From NCBI RefSeq assembly GCF_003253115.1, contig NZ_QEQF01000001.1, forward strand, positions 124,001 through 188,000: a stretch of 64,000 bases of DNA, read 5' to 3'. Origin of the DNA: Haemophilus_A paraphrohaemolyticus_A (GTDB lineage: Bacteria > Pseudomonadota > Gammaproteobacteria > Enterobacterales > Pasteurellaceae). The notes under the pieces were generated by a model. The model ran no database searches. It was not told the origin of the DNA and worked only from the letters and a program-made list of their open reading frames with translations. Positions 45,580-55,301 of the stretch are shown here, one piece after another; position 1 is the first letter of the stretch; every line of letters starts with the position of its first letter. The position numbers were made by a program, and so were the translations under genes.

Positions 45580-46110
45580 ATGGCTAAAAAACGTCATAAT
45601 GAAATCGACTGGACGGATGAAGAAGAGGAAATCATCTGGGTCAGTAAAAGTGAAATTAAACGCGATTCAGAGCAATTGAAAAAATTAGGTGCGGAATTGA
45701 TTGAACTCACCCCGCAAAATTTAGAAAAAATCCCACTCGATGAAGATTTAAAAGACGCAGTTCGCCAAGCGCAAAGTTTTAGGCTGGAAGCGCGCCGTCG
45801 CCAAATTCAGTTTATCGGCAAACTTTTACGCAACCGCGATCCTGAACCAATCCAAGAAGCATTGGATAAAGTTAAAAATCGCCACAATCAACAGCAGGCT
45901 TTGTTACACAAACTAGAACTTGTACGTGATCAACTTATTGCGATGGGCGACAGCTCGTTAAATCATTTAATGGATGAATACCCTCATTTGGATCGCCAAC
46001 ATTTACGCAACTTGATCCGCTCAGCGCAAAAAGAGAAAGAGGCGAATAAACCGCCGAAAGCGTATCGTGATATTTTCCAATACTTAAAAACTGAAATTGC
46101 GGAGGCATAA
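45580..46110 (+). CDS. darP: Ribosome biogenesis factor DarP (YjgA)
   Basis: DarP is a small highly charged protein associated with late 50S subunit assembly. The 176-residue product has the DUF615 pattern: ELIELTPQNLEKIPLDEDLKDA, QFIGKLLRNRDPEPI and a helical charged C-terminus. The pmbA/yjgA divergent pair is a conserved arrangement. Its stop overlaps the next start (TAATG-type junction). Confidence 0.93.
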   Translation: MAKKRHNEIDWTDEEEEIIWVSKSEIKRDSEQLKKLGAELIELTPQNLEKIPLDEDLKDAVRQAQSFRLEARRRQIQFIGKLLRNRDPEPIQEALDKVKNRHNQQQALLHKLELVRDQLIAMGDSSLNHLMDEYPHLDRQHLRNLIRSAQKEKEANKPPKAYRDIFQYLKTEIAEA

Positions 46111-46484
46111 TGCTCGACATCTTACCAAAACTTGTTCACAGCCACGCTGGCTTTGCTTATTTAAGCCTGATTTTGCTTTTAACGCGTGGGGCGTTAAGCG
46201 CAAGACAAATCGACTGGCGACAATATAAAATCTTAAAAATCGCCCCGCATATTATCGACACTTTGTTGTTATTAAGTGGTGCAACGGTGGTTTATGCCTA
46301 CACTTCTGAAGGCGTTTACACCTTCTCTGAATTAAGTTGGCTGCTTGACAAATTCTTATTTATCGTGCTTTATATCATTTTTTCAGCAAAAGCCTTTAAG
46401 AAAGGTCAGCCATATTCCATCAAATTCTACTTGCTTTCTGTTGTGAGTTTTATGATCGCGATGTTTATTGCAGTGCATCATTAA
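46110..46484 (+). CDS. SirB2-family membrane protein
   Basis: The 124-residue product has four hydrophobic helices and the SirB family pattern (HSHAGFAYLSLILLLTRGALS, IDTLLLLSGATVVYAY, KFLFIVLYIIFSAKAF). The function is not established; the name derives from a Salmonella invasion regulator study. It is coupled to darP by an overlapping start and ends at a strong terminator. Confidence 0.82.
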   Translation: MLDILPKLVHSHAGFAYLSLILLLTRGALSARQIDWRQYKILKIAPHIIDTLLLLSGATVVYAYTSEGVYTFSELSWLLDKFLFIVLYIIFSAKAFKKGQPYSIKFYLLSVVSFMIAMFIAVHH

Positions 46485-46522
46485 AATAAAGGGCGTGAAA
46501 TCAAATTCACGCCCTTTATTTT
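46485..46522. terminator. Bidirectional terminator between the SirB2 gene and sbcB
   Basis: AAATAAAGGGCGTGAA and TTCACGCCCTTTATTT form a 16-bp stem with a 6-nt loop, with A and T tracts at both ends. Confidence 0.92.
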
Positions 46523-46523
46523 G

Positions 46524-48068
46524 CTATTTAATCAACGCCCTAAGCTGCTTTAACTTCTCTTCTTTACTCATTGCCTGTTCAGCAACTTTATTTAAATCAT
46601 CCACCAAATGCGGTTGCATGGTTTCTCCCTGTACATAAACAGGTTTCGCTTCTGAAATTTCTTCAGCATAAGCCATCAGTTGCTCAAGCCATTGCAGTTT
46701 TTCTGGGTCATCGTGATAAGTTTGAGATAACGTTTCGATTGATTGGGCGAACTGCTCTGCTTTGGCATCAATCTGCTGATTACAATATTTCTGCCATTTA
46801 ACTTGCTCTGCTCGGGTTAAGGTTTCAGGATAATGGCGAGCACGATAATGGAATAACAATTGTTCCACACGCGGATCGGAAAATTTTAAGCCGTGATGCG
46901 CTAACTCTTCGGGCTTAAGCGTACGTAAAATTGCCATATTATTTTTATCTGCTGGCGAGAAAAAACCATCATAAAGCGTGGTTTCCACATTCTCACTTGG
47001 TGCAAAAGCGCGTTCATCGCTAAAAATTTCGCTCACTTTTTGGCGTAATAAACTTTTATGCTGTTTTAACGCTTTTAAATTTTGCAGACAACGTTCGCGA
47101 TCGATACCTAAACGAGCTGCATTTTCGGGTAAAAGTACTTTTGCAGGGGCTAAAATTGGGCATTTATTAATATGCACTAATTTCAACGGTACAGGCAATT
47201 CGCTGTCGGCTAAATTTTCACGCTTGGTGTAAAGGCGAGTTTTGAGGGCTTCGGCATCATCATTCAGTAAACCTTGAATATCGCCCGATAAATCGCACAC
47301 AATGACGGCATTTTTATTGGTTGGATGCCACTCAATCGGCACTACCCACGCGGTATTACCGCGATAATTGCCAAGCATACCAGATACGTGTACAAGCGGT
47401 ATCATTTCACCTGTATCTATCAAACTTTCCACTTCTTTTTTACCACGATGTTCAAAGAAATAATCAAACAATTTCGGCTGTTTCTCTTTGAGCAATTTCG
47501 TCATTGCAATGGTTGCATACACATCCGCCATCGCATCGTGGGCATTTTCGTGCTCAATCCCATTCGCTCTGGTAAGATTTTCCAATTTAAAATTAGGGAT
47601 GCCCTCTTCATCTGTTACCCAATTGATTCCATCTGGGCGTAACGCATAACAAGCGCGTACCACATCTAACAAATCCCAACGCGAATTGCCGTTTTTATAG
47701 CTGTATTCATAAGGATCAAAAAAATTGCGAAAGAAGGTATAACGCGTCATTTCATCATCATAACGGATATTGTTATACCCGATTACGCAAGTATTAGGTT
47801 GGCTAAATTCAGCATGAATTTTTGCCGAAAATTCAGGCTCAGATAAACCTTCAGCATTGCATTGTTGAGGTAAAATCCCAGTTACCATTACCGCTTCAGG
47901 GGCAGGCAGATAATCAGGTGTTTGTTTACAATAGAACATCACAGGTTCGCCAATGATGTTAAAATCGCTATCGGTACGAATACCTGCAAATTGGGCGGGA
48001 CGATCCGAGGCAGGATTAACGCCAAAACTCTCGTAATCGTAGAAAAAGAAGGTTTGGTTTTTGTTCAT
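46524..48068 (-). CDS. sbcB: Exodeoxyribonuclease I
   Basis: SbcB digests single-stranded DNA 3' to 5' and acts in recombination and mismatch repair. The 514-residue product has the DEDDh residues in FFFYDYESFG, GYNNIRYDDEMTRY and HDAMADVYATI. A SH3-like and a helical C-terminal domain follow. It is about 40 residues longer than the E. coli enzyme, the extra length being a helical C-terminal tail. It lies alone between two terminators. Confidence 0.96.
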   Translation of the reverse strand: MNKNQTFFFYDYESFGVNPASDRPAQFAGIRTDSDFNIIGEPVMFYCKQTPDYLPAPEAVMVTGILPQQCNAEGLSEPEFSAKIHAEFSQPNTCVIGYNNIRYDDEMTRYTFFRNFFDPYEYSYKNGNSRWDLLDVVRACYALRPDGINWVTDEEGIPNFKLENLTRANGIEHENAHDAMADVYATIAMTKLLKEKQPKLFDYFFEHRGKKEVESLIDTGEMIPLVHVSGMLGNYRGNTAWVVPIEWHPTNKNAVIVCDLSGDIQGLLNDDAEALKTRLYTKRENLADSELPVPLKLVHINKCPILAPAKVLLPENAARLGIDRERCLQNLKALKQHKSLLRQKVSEIFSDERAFAPSENVETTLYDGFFSPADKNNMAILRTLKPEELAHHGLKFSDPRVEQLLFHYRARHYPETLTRAEQVKWQKYCNQQIDAKAEQFAQSIETLSQTYHDDPEKLQWLEQLMAYAEEISEAKPVYVQGETMQPHLVDDLNKVAEQAMSKEEKLKQLRALIK

Positions 48069-48131
48069 AGAATGTCACTTGCTTAAAATAATTGGCATTA
48101 TTGTAACATATTGAAATCACGATGAAATACG

Positions 48132-48167
48132 CAAAAAAAAGCCCGTAATCAAAAATCGAAAACGGGC
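48132..48167 (-). terminator. Terminator of the ClC channel gene
   Basis: GCCCGT and ACGGGC pair across a 15-nt loop, followed on the minus strand by T8. The remainder of 48069-48312 is AT-rich with no gene. Confidence 0.75.
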
Positions 48168-48312
48168 GGAGGTCTTATTAAGAAAATGAAAAAAACTTTG
48201 CTGATAATTTCAATCAGTTAGCGATTTATCTGACTAAGTCATTTTTATAAAGTTCACTATTTTTTCAAAAAATGTAAAAAAATTTTTAAACTTGCAATAA
48301 GTGATTGTTTTA

Positions 48313-49710
48313 TCAACAATCTTTTTGTTCTTTCGCCTCTTCTTGCACGCGTTGGCGGAAACGTCCTGCGGCGAAGTGATAGAACGGTTTCGGGCAGAAA
48401 TAACGAGAGACCATTGAAGCAATGAGGCTACCGACCAGCACCCAAAATAATACAGGCTGACTTCCTGTCATTTCCATCACAACGACACTGGCGGTAATTG
48501 GGGATTGCGTTCCGCCTGCAAGAAAAGCAGCCATACAGAGCAACACCAACAAACGCTGATCGACAATCCCACCTGTAAGCGTTGCAATTTCCGCCCCAAT
48601 GCCTGCACCAACAGTTAAGGATGGTGTAAAAATCCCGCCTGCAATACCAGTCCAATAGGTTGTTACCGTTGCAAAAAGTTTAGCAATTCCAACCGCTTGC
48701 GGGTCTATTACCTCTCCATTCAATGCTCGACTCACGACCTCATAGCCCGTACCGTAAGTTTGTCCTGAAGTATAACGCCCTAATCCTGCAAGAATAAGCC
48801 CCAGCATTAACGCCATATAAATAGGATGGCGACGAACCCAACCACGAATTTTAGCAGGCGAAACGCCTGCCACGCCTTTTGCCAACAAGCGGGCAAATAA
48901 TCCCCCTATAATGCCACAAATCACTCCGCACAATGCAACCCATAAAATCATTTTAGGCACAGTTGTAGCCCCTTGATATTGCGGGAAATAGGGATTATTG
49001 CCTTCAATCGCCACCAAAATAAAACCTGAGGCAAGCACGCCAAGTACAACACGTCTTCCCCAACGGAGCACCATTCCTCGACCTAATTCTTCAATCGCAA
49101 AAATCACACCTGCAAGCGGTGCATTAAATGCAGCTGCCAAACCACCGCCCGCGCCCGCAGCCATCAGCTCGTTTGCCGTTAAACCTTTGAATGCGTATCC
49201 GTGCTTATGGCAAAAATTCCCCCAAGCCAGCATTACTGCAGCGCCCACTTGTACTGAAGGGCCTTCACGCCCCACCGATGCCCCAATTAACATTGCCAGA
49301 AAAGTCAATGGAATTTTCCAAATCGTCTGCCCCAAAGTCACTAATCGACTTTTAAGTGAACCGTGCGGCAGGCTCATTGAGGCAATCACTTGCGGAATAC
49401 CACTGCCCGATACATAAGGTGTATATTTTGCAGTAAACCACGCCAGTAACGCCATTCCAAGCGGTAAAACAAACCAAGCAGCCAGCGGATATTTTGCTGT
49501 CCAAACGCTATTCCAATGCAAACCAAGTTCGGCTAATTTGGCAAAACCTAATGACGAAAGTGAAACAAAACTCGCCCCGATAAGCAGGCAAGCAAACTCA
49601 ATACTTTTGCGTGAAATGCGATTCGTTTGGCGAAGTTTTTTATGCAATCCTCGCCGAAATTTTATGATAAGGGATTTTAGATACTGGGTCATCATATTCG
49701 TGACTACCAT
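48313..49710 (-). CDS. clcA: ClC-family chloride channel / antiporter
   Basis: This inner-membrane ClC protein probably exchanges chloride for protons. The 465-residue product has the selectivity-filter motifs GSGIPQV, GREGPSV (the gating glutamate) and GGIFTPSL. The proton-path glutamate region VIFAIEELGRG and about ten membrane helices are also present. It lacks a C-terminal CBS pair. The start at 49710 has no clear ribosome-binding site; two ATGs 5-6 codons later are alternatives. The symbol follows the E. coli family and is provisional. Confidence 0.88.
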   Translation of the reverse strand: MVVTNMMTQYLKSLIIKFRRGLHKKLRQTNRISRKSIEFACLLIGASFVSLSSLGFAKLAELGLHWNSVWTAKYPLAAWFVLPLGMALLAWFTAKYTPYVSGSGIPQVIASMSLPHGSLKSRLVTLGQTIWKIPLTFLAMLIGASVGREGPSVQVGAAVMLAWGNFCHKHGYAFKGLTANELMAAGAGGGLAAAFNAPLAGVIFAIEELGRGMVLRWGRRVVLGVLASGFILVAIEGNNPYFPQYQGATTVPKMILWVALCGVICGIIGGLFARLLAKGVAGVSPAKIRGWVRRHPIYMALMLGLILAGLGRYTSGQTYGTGYEVVSRALNGEVIDPQAVGIAKLFATVTTYWTGIAGGIFTPSLTVGAGIGAEIATLTGGIVDQRLLVLLCMAAFLAGGTQSPITASVVVMEMTGSQPVLFWVLVGSLIASMVSRYFCPKPFYHFAAGRFRQRVQEEAKEQKDC

Positions 49711-49888
49711 AACGAGAAGAATTTAGGCTTTAGCATAAAACGAATAGCGAAATTTTCTATCTGATTCGATCAAATTTCTAGTATTTTTGTAAGAAAATGT
49801 AAAAAATCCCCCATTCATTGCGGAATTTCTTGTAAAATAAGCAACGATTTTTTATTAAAAATTGATCAAAATAATTTTGAGGTATTCA

Positions 49889-51292
49889 ATGTCTAAATTT
49901 CCATCAATTTCAGAAATTCTTTCAGGCAAAGTTGCCGTAGGAGAAGAAGTTTCTGTTCGCGGTTGGGTGCGTACCCGTCGCGATTCAAAAGCAGGTTTAT
50001 CATTCTTAGCCGTATATGACGGTTCTTGTTTCGATCCAATCCAAGCAATCATCAATAACGATTTAGTGAATTATCAAGATGAAGTGTTACGTTTAACCGC
50101 AGGTTGCTCTGTGATCGTAACCGGTAAAGTTGTGGAATCGCCTGCTGAAGGACAAGCGGTTGAATTACAAGCCACCAATGTTGAAGTAGTAGGTTGGGTG
50201 GAAGATCCAGATACTTACCCAATGGCGGCAAAACGCCACTCTATCGAATACTTACGCGAAGTGGCTCATCTTCGCCCACGCACAAACTTAATCGGTGCAG
50301 TGGCACGTGTTCGTCACTGCTTGGCACAAGCGATTCACCGCTTCTTCCACGAACAAGGTTTCTACTGGGTGGCAACCCCGTTAATTACGGCATCTGATAC
50401 AGAAGGTGCGGGCGAAATGTTCCGCGTTTCTACCCTTGATTTAGAAAACTTACCACGCACAGAAGAAGGCAAAGTGGATTTCAGCCAAGATTTCTTCGGT
50501 AAAGAGTCTTTCTTAACCGTATCAGGTCAGTTAAACGGTGAAACTTATGCTTGTGCATTGAGCAAAGTTTATACATTTGGTCCAACTTTCCGTGCAGAAA
50601 ACTCGAACACTACTCGTCACTTAGCAGAGTTCTGGATGGTTGAACCTGAATTTGCGTTCGCCACCTTAGCAGACAACGCAAAATTAGCAGAAGATATGTT
50701 GAAATATGTGTTTAAAGCCGTATTAGCAGAACGCCCAGATGATATGGCATTCTTCGCAAAACATATCGACAAAGATGCCATTACTCGTCTTGAAAACTTT
50801 ATCGCTTCACCGTTTGCACAAGTAGATTATACCGATGCGATTGAGATCTTATTAAAATCAGGCAAAGAGTTTGAATTCCCAGTTTCTTGGGGTATCGACC
50901 TCTCTTCTGAACACGAACGTTTCTTGGCGGAAGAGTACTTTAAATCGCCAGTGGTGGTGAAAAACTATCCGAAAGATATCAAAGCGTTCTATATGCGTTT
51001 AAATGATGATGGCAAAACTGTCGCGGCAATGGACGTATTAGCTCCTGGAATCGGTGAAATCATCGGTGGCTCACAGCGTGAAGAGCGTTTAGACGTGTTA
51101 GATAAACGTATGGTTGAAATGGGCTTAAATCCTGAAGACTACTGGTGGTACCGCGATCTTCGCAAATACGGTACCGTGCCACACTCTGGCTTTGGTTTAG
51201 GTTTCGAGCGTTTAATCGTGTATGTAACGGGTTTACAAAACATTCGTGAAGTAATTCCATTCCCGCGTGCACCGCGTAATGCGAACTTCTAA
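49889..51292 (+). CDS. asnS: Asparagine--tRNA ligase
   Basis: AsnS charges tRNA-Asn. The start at MSKFPSISEIL has TTGAGG at a normal distance and gives 467 residues as in E. coli; the frame runs 9 codons further upstream. It has an N-terminal OB-fold anticodon domain (VRGWVRTRRDSKAGLSFL), class II motif 2 (FRAENSNTTRHLAEFWMVEPE) and motif 3 (GFGLGFERLIVYVTG). It has its own promoter region and terminator. Confidence 0.97.
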   Translation: MSKFPSISEILSGKVAVGEEVSVRGWVRTRRDSKAGLSFLAVYDGSCFDPIQAIINNDLVNYQDEVLRLTAGCSVIVTGKVVESPAEGQAVELQATNVEVVGWVEDPDTYPMAAKRHSIEYLREVAHLRPRTNLIGAVARVRHCLAQAIHRFFHEQGFYWVATPLITASDTEGAGEMFRVSTLDLENLPRTEEGKVDFSQDFFGKESFLTVSGQLNGETYACALSKVYTFGPTFRAENSNTTRHLAEFWMVEPEFAFATLADNAKLAEDMLKYVFKAVLAERPDDMAFFAKHIDKDAITRLENFIASPFAQVDYTDAIEILLKSGKEFEFPVSWGIDLSSEHERFLAEEYFKSPVVVKNYPKDIKAFYMRLNDDGKTVAAMDVLAPGIGEIIGGSQREERLDVLDKRMVEMGLNPEDYWWYRDLRKYGTVPHSGFGLGFERLIVYVTGLQNIREVIPFPRAPRNANF

Positions 51293-51322
51293 TTGTTTGA
51301 CTTCATTCAAGCGGTAAAAATT

Positions 51323-51360
51323 AAGGCGAACTTTGTAATTTCCAAAGTTCGCCTTTTTAG
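51323..51360 (+). terminator. Terminator of asnS
   Basis: AGGCGAACTTTG and CAAAGTTCGCCT pair with a 7-nt loop, followed by a short T run. An uptake-signal core (CAAGCGGT) lies just upstream near 51309. Confidence 0.88.
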
Positions 51361-51393
51361 CGTATCAACCATAGAGGAACCTTGGTACCATAA

Positions 51394-51424
51394 CAAAAAA
51401 GCAGGCATAAAGCCTGCTTTTTTA
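51394..51424. terminator. Terminator of the rpsB-tsf operon (bidirectional)
   Basis: AAAAAAGCAGGC and GCCTGCTTTTTT form a stem with A and T runs on both sides, just past the tsf stop. Confidence 0.9.
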
Positions 51425-51443
51425 GTTCTCATAAGAGAAAGAA

Positions 51444-52295
51444 TTAAGCGTTACCGCCAGTGATTTTAGCCACTTCAGCTGCGAAATCTTCTTCTTTTTT
51501 CTCGATACCTTCACCTACTTCTAAACGGATGAAGTTAGTTACTTTAGTATTCACTGATTTTAAATAATCACCTACAGTTTGTGAAGGATCCATTACGAAT
51601 GCTTGACCAGTTAATGAAACTTCACCAGTGAATTTCTTCATTCGACCTTCAACCATTTTCTCAGCGATTTCTTTTGGTTTACCTGAATTGATTGCGATAT
51701 CGATTTGGATTTGACGTTCGTGTTCAACCACATCTGCTGAAACATCTTCTGGGTTTACGAATTCAGGTTTAGATGCTGCAACGTGCATTGCTACTTTACG
51801 TAATTCTTCTTCAGAACCTTCACCAGCCACTAATACACCGATTTTCGCACCGTGTAAGTATTGAGCAATTACTTGACCATCTAAGTATTGAACTCGACGG
51901 ATAGTCATGTTTTCACCGATTTTAGCTACTAATGCAACACGTTGTTCTTCGAATTTCGCTGCTAATTCTTCGATTGAGATACCTTTGTTTGCTACTGCGT
52001 AGTCTGCAACTTCGTTCGCTAAACCTACGAAACCTGCATCTTTTGCTACGAAGTCAGTTTGGCAGTTCATTTCAACTAAAACACCGAAACCGTTAGCAAC
52101 ACGTGCTAAGATAACGCCTTCAGCCGCAGTGTTACCTGCTTTTTTAGCTGCTTTAGCTTGACCAGATTTACGCATGTTGTCGATCGCTAATTCGATATCA
52201 CCGTTCGCTTCAACTAACGCTTTTTTACATTCCATCATACCTGCGCCAGTACGTTCGCGAAGTTCTTTTACTAATGATGCTGTGATCTCAGCCAT
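51444..52295 (-). CDS. tsf: Elongation factor Ts
   Basis: EF-Ts regenerates EF-Tu-GTP. The 283-residue product has the N-terminal UBA-like domain (VKELRERTGAGMMECKKALVEANGD), the TDFVAKD motif that contacts EF-Tu, and the C-terminal dimerisation region. It follows rpsB after 105 nt that contain a moderate hairpin (AGCAGGG/CCCTGCT), which may partly terminate transcription. Confidence 0.98.
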   Translation of the reverse strand: MAEITASLVKELRERTGAGMMECKKALVEANGDIELAIDNMRKSGQAKAAKKAGNTAAEGVILARVANGFGVLVEMNCQTDFVAKDAGFVGLANEVADYAVANKGISIEELAAKFEEQRVALVAKIGENMTIRRVQYLDGQVIAQYLHGAKIGVLVAGEGSEEELRKVAMHVAASKPEFVNPEDVSADVVEHERQIQIDIAINSGKPKEIAEKMVEGRMKKFTGEVSLTGQAFVMDPSQTVGDYLKSVNTKVTNFIRLEVGEGIEKKEEDFAAEVAKITGGNA

Positions 52296-52400
52296 TTTAC
52301 TATTCCTCAGAAATGAATTTTAGATAAGAGAAAGCAGGGATTACTTTTCAGCCCCTGCTCTCAGATGATTTAAGGGCTATGCCTTATTTCAAAATAACGA

Positions 52401-53117
52401 TTATTCTGCGTCTGCTGCTAATTCAGCTTCAACATTTGACCCTTTGCCTTCTTTGATTGCAGCTACTGCTGAATCTAAGTAAAGCTGGATCGCACGAGTT
52501 GCGTCATCGTTACCTGGGATGATGTAGTTTACGCCATCTGGTGTAGAGTTAGTATCAACGATAGCAAATACAGGGATACCTAAGTTGTTTGCTTCTTTGA
52601 TAGCGATGTGTTCATGGTCAGCACCGATTACGAAGATCGCATCTGGTAAGCCGTTCATGTTTTTGATACCACCTAAGCTTAACTCTAATTTTTCTAACTC
52701 ACGAGTACGCATTAACGCTTCTTTTTTAGTGATTTTGTCAAAAGTACCGTCTTGAGTTTGAGCTTCTAAATCTTTTAAACGTTTGATTGATTGACGTACT
52801 GTTTTCCAGTTAGTCAACATACCACCTAACCAACGATGGTTTACGTAGAATTGTTGGCAATCTACTGCTGCTGCTTTAACTGCTTCAGACGCTGCACGTT
52901 TTGTACCTACGAATAATACTTTACCGTTGTTGCTTGCAATGCGAGTTAATTCTGCTAATGCTTCGTTGAATAATGGTAATGTTTTTTCAAGGTTTACGAT
53001 ATGAACACCATTACGAGCACCGAAAATGAATGGTTTCATTTTTGGATTCCAGTAACGAGTTTGGTGACCGTAGTGAACGCCTGCGTTAAGCATATCGCGC
53101 ATAGAAACTTGTGCCAT
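52401..53117 (-). CDS. rpsB: 30S ribosomal protein S2
   Basis: S2 binds the 16S rRNA body-neck junction and is required to recruit S1. The 238-residue product has the family signatures MLNAGVHYGHQTRYWNPKMK and VDTNSTPDGVNYIIPGNDDATRAI. It is the first gene of rpsB-tsf, preceded by a structured leader that probably mediates feedback by S2. Confidence 0.98.
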   Translation of the reverse strand: MAQVSMRDMLNAGVHYGHQTRYWNPKMKPFIFGARNGVHIVNLEKTLPLFNEALAELTRIASNNGKVLFVGTKRAASEAVKAAAVDCQQFYVNHRWLGGMLTNWKTVRQSIKRLKDLEAQTQDGTFDKITKKEALMRTRELEKLELSLGGIKNMNGLPDAIFVIGADHEHIAIKEANNLGIPVFAIVDTNSTPDGVNYIIPGNDDATRAIQLYLDSAVAAIKEGKGSNVEAELAADAE

Positions 53118-53260
53118 AAGAATTTTCCTTTAAAGTTGTTTGCCTTGCCACTTATGAAAGACAAGACGGGGTTCAGCCTCCATCTATCCTAGAAAACCGA
53201 CCACAAAGTAGCACCCCAATTTCTAGTTTGATGATAGATGTGTGTTTTAGTGTTAAAAAT
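53118..53260 (-). promoter_or_regulatory. Structured rpsB leader (S2 autoregulatory type)
   Basis: The minus-strand leader contains GGGGTGCTAC and, about 50 nt later, GAGGCTGAACCCCG, which can pair (GGGGT/ACCCC). This is followed by AAAGGA before the rpsB ATG. Gammaproteobacterial rpsB-tsf operons carry a leader that binds S2 and represses translation. The assignment is by position and partial pairing. Confidence 0.45.
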
Positions 53261-53377
53261 AAAATCCGTTTTCCATCTAAAAATAGACAAAAAACGGGGC
53301 GTATTATGGCAAAAAAAATGGCGAAAATCTAGCACAATTTACAAGCGGTCGAAAAAATTTAACCACTTGCAAATAAA

Positions 53378-55156
53378 TTAGCTATACGCACATTCAAAGC
53401 GTGGTTTGCCTAAGGTTATCTGCTTATTGTGGAACTGTTGAAGCGTACAACGATGCCCCACACTGATAATAATACTCTCTGGCAACCAATGCTTAATTGT
53501 GAGATATAACATTGCCTCCGTTGGTTCATCTAATGCTGATGTCGTTTCATCTAAGAAAATCAGTTGCGGTTTTGCTAACACAATACGGACAAAAGCAACA
53601 CGTTGTAACTCTCCTGGTGAAAGCGTGGCTTGCCAATCCATTTCTACGTCTAACGCTTGGGTATATTTATCTAACGAGCACACTTCCATCGCCTGACGAA
53701 TTTCAAAATCGGTTACCTTTAAATTTGGGTAGCAAATCGCCTCTCGTAATGTGCCCTCTGGCATATAAGGGCGTTGTGGTAAAAACAGCGGTTTATCTAA
53801 GCACGCCTGCTCTGCCACACCAAAAGTCTCAAACGGATAAATCCCCGCTAAGGCTTTTAACAAAGTGGTTTTCCCTGCACCAGAAGCCCCTTGAATTAAC
53901 AACGCATCACCCGCCTGTAGCTCAATATTGATATGTGAAAGCAAAATTTGACCGCTTGCGTCCTTAATTCCAAAGTCACGTAAGTGAAACCCTTTTGTGC
54001 AAGGATAAGTTGGCTGGCTAGGAAGGCTATCCAAATGATCAAGTGTAGTAAAGAAACCGTACAGACGGTTTAGTCTTGCCTGATAGAGCGTAAATTCTTC
54101 ATAAAACAAACGGAAGAACGACAGGGCACGCATCAAACGGTTAAAAGATTGCACAGTTTGATGCATATCGCCAAGTGTTGCCTGACCAGCGAAGAAGCGA
54201 GGTGCTTGCAACATAAGCGGTAAAATCATCGCTGTTTGGGTTACGCCCGTGTTAAAGCCGTCTAACCCTAACATTCTTCGTACAATCTCCCAGCGATTTT
54301 GAATAATAAAGTTGAACCGATCGTGCAAATGGCTTCGCTCTTTTTCTTCGCCCGAATAAAAAGCGATACTTTCCGCATTTTCACGCACGCGAATAAGCGA
54401 ATAACGGTAATCCCCTTGCAACTTCTCTTTATTAAAATTCAAACGAATCAGCGGACGACCAATCCAAACTGAAAGAGCGGTTGCAACAAGAATAAAAATA
54501 TAGATAAAAAAGACAACACCTTTTGGAATTTCCAAGCCAAACAGCATTAATAGCCCTGACAATCCCCATAAAATAATGGTAAATTCAATGGTCGCAACAA
54601 TCGCATTAAGCACGCCTTTTACCGCTGAAACTGTGCCAGAGATAAAGGCTGAAGCATCTTGCTCGATGCGTTGATCGATATTGTCGGGCAGATCTTTCTG
54701 GTAACGAAGGAGATAGTAATTTTTATGATCGAGCCAACGATTAAGCATTTCTGCATTCAATTTTTCAAGCCATTTAATTTCAAAGGCCTGCGTGATCAGA
54801 TAGTTCACTATGGAATGGGTAATTTTAACCAACACAAGTAAGGCGTTAATACCCGCAAAAAACCAGAAAGCATCGACAGCTTTATCTTGTAAAGATTTAT
54901 ACAAGCCGTTGTAGAAATAGGTGTTGAGCACGCTGATTCGTACTTCTAGCAGCACAAAAAGCAAGATCAAAATAATCAGCCCTAAGGTTTTCCCTTTATG
55001 ACTTACTGTCCAAGCAGGTTGTACTACTCGCCAAAATTGCTTGCCAAATTTCGTTTTACGCAAAAAAGAGAGTGCGATGGATAATCCCACTAAAAGGAAA
55101 ACCAACGCACTCATTAACCAAGAAAAGCTGTTATTTAATTCTGTTTGCCAATTCAT
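53378..55156 (-). CDS. ABC transporter, fused permease and ATPase (YddA / SbmA-BacA-like)
   Basis: The 592-residue product has an SbmA/BacA-like or ABC_membrane_2 transmembrane domain (helices at about 15-35, 60-80, 95-115, 190-250). The C-terminal ATPase has Walker A GASGAGKTTLL (about residue 415), signature LSPGELQR and Walker B LIFLDETTSALDE. Relatives import peptides or act on long-chain acyl or vitamin substrates; the substrate here is unknown. It lies downstream of ftsH on the same strand but behind a terminator. Confidence 0.85.
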   Translation of the reverse strand: MNWQTELNNSFSWLMSALVFLLVGLSIALSFLRKTKFGKQFWRVVQPAWTVSHKGKTLGLIILILLFVLLEVRISVLNTYFYNGLYKSLQDKAVDAFWFFAGINALLVLVKITHSIVNYLITQAFEIKWLEKLNAEMLNRWLDHKNYYLLRYQKDLPDNIDQRIEQDASAFISGTVSAVKGVLNAIVATIEFTIILWGLSGLLMLFGLEIPKGVVFFIYIFILVATALSVWIGRPLIRLNFNKEKLQGDYRYSLIRVRENAESIAFYSGEEKERSHLHDRFNFIIQNRWEIVRRMLGLDGFNTGVTQTAMILPLMLQAPRFFAGQATLGDMHQTVQSFNRLMRALSFFRLFYEEFTLYQARLNRLYGFFTTLDHLDSLPSQPTYPCTKGFHLRDFGIKDASGQILLSHINIELQAGDALLIQGASGAGKTTLLKALAGIYPFETFGVAEQACLDKPLFLPQRPYMPEGTLREAICYPNLKVTDFEIRQAMEVCSLDKYTQALDVEMDWQATLSPGELQRVAFVRIVLAKPQLIFLDETTSALDEPTEAMLYLTIKHWLPESIIISVGHRCTLQQFHNKQITLGKPRFECAYS

Positions 55157-55246
55157 TCTGCTTCCTAAAGAAAAGAACGGAATTGCGAATAATTCACAAT
55201 TCCGAGCAAGTTATTTTAGAGAGTAAAAATTTATTGTCAATTATTC

Positions 55247-55283
55247 GGCAAAAGAAAAGCCAGAAGTATCACTCTTCTGGCTT
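55247..55283 (-). terminator. Terminator of ftsH
   Basis: AAGCCAGAAG and CTTCTGGCTT pair with an 8-nt loop. The minus strand continues with TTTTCTTTT. It lies right after the ftsH stop. A second inverted repeat (GGAATTG/CAATTCC, 55175-55202) lies before the next gene. Confidence 0.85.
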
Positions 55284-55301
55284 GCTAAATGTAAGGAATA
55301 A

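Noticed and set aside
48234..48422. 62-codon minus-strand frame at the clcA 3' end
   Set aside because: It overlaps the clcA coding end in another frame and continues into an AT-rich terminator region; no start signal.
52320..52375. Hairpin between rpsB and tsf as a full terminator
   Set aside because: The stem is interrupted by an 8-13 nt loop and followed only by TTTCTCTT; at most partial termination is expected within this operon.
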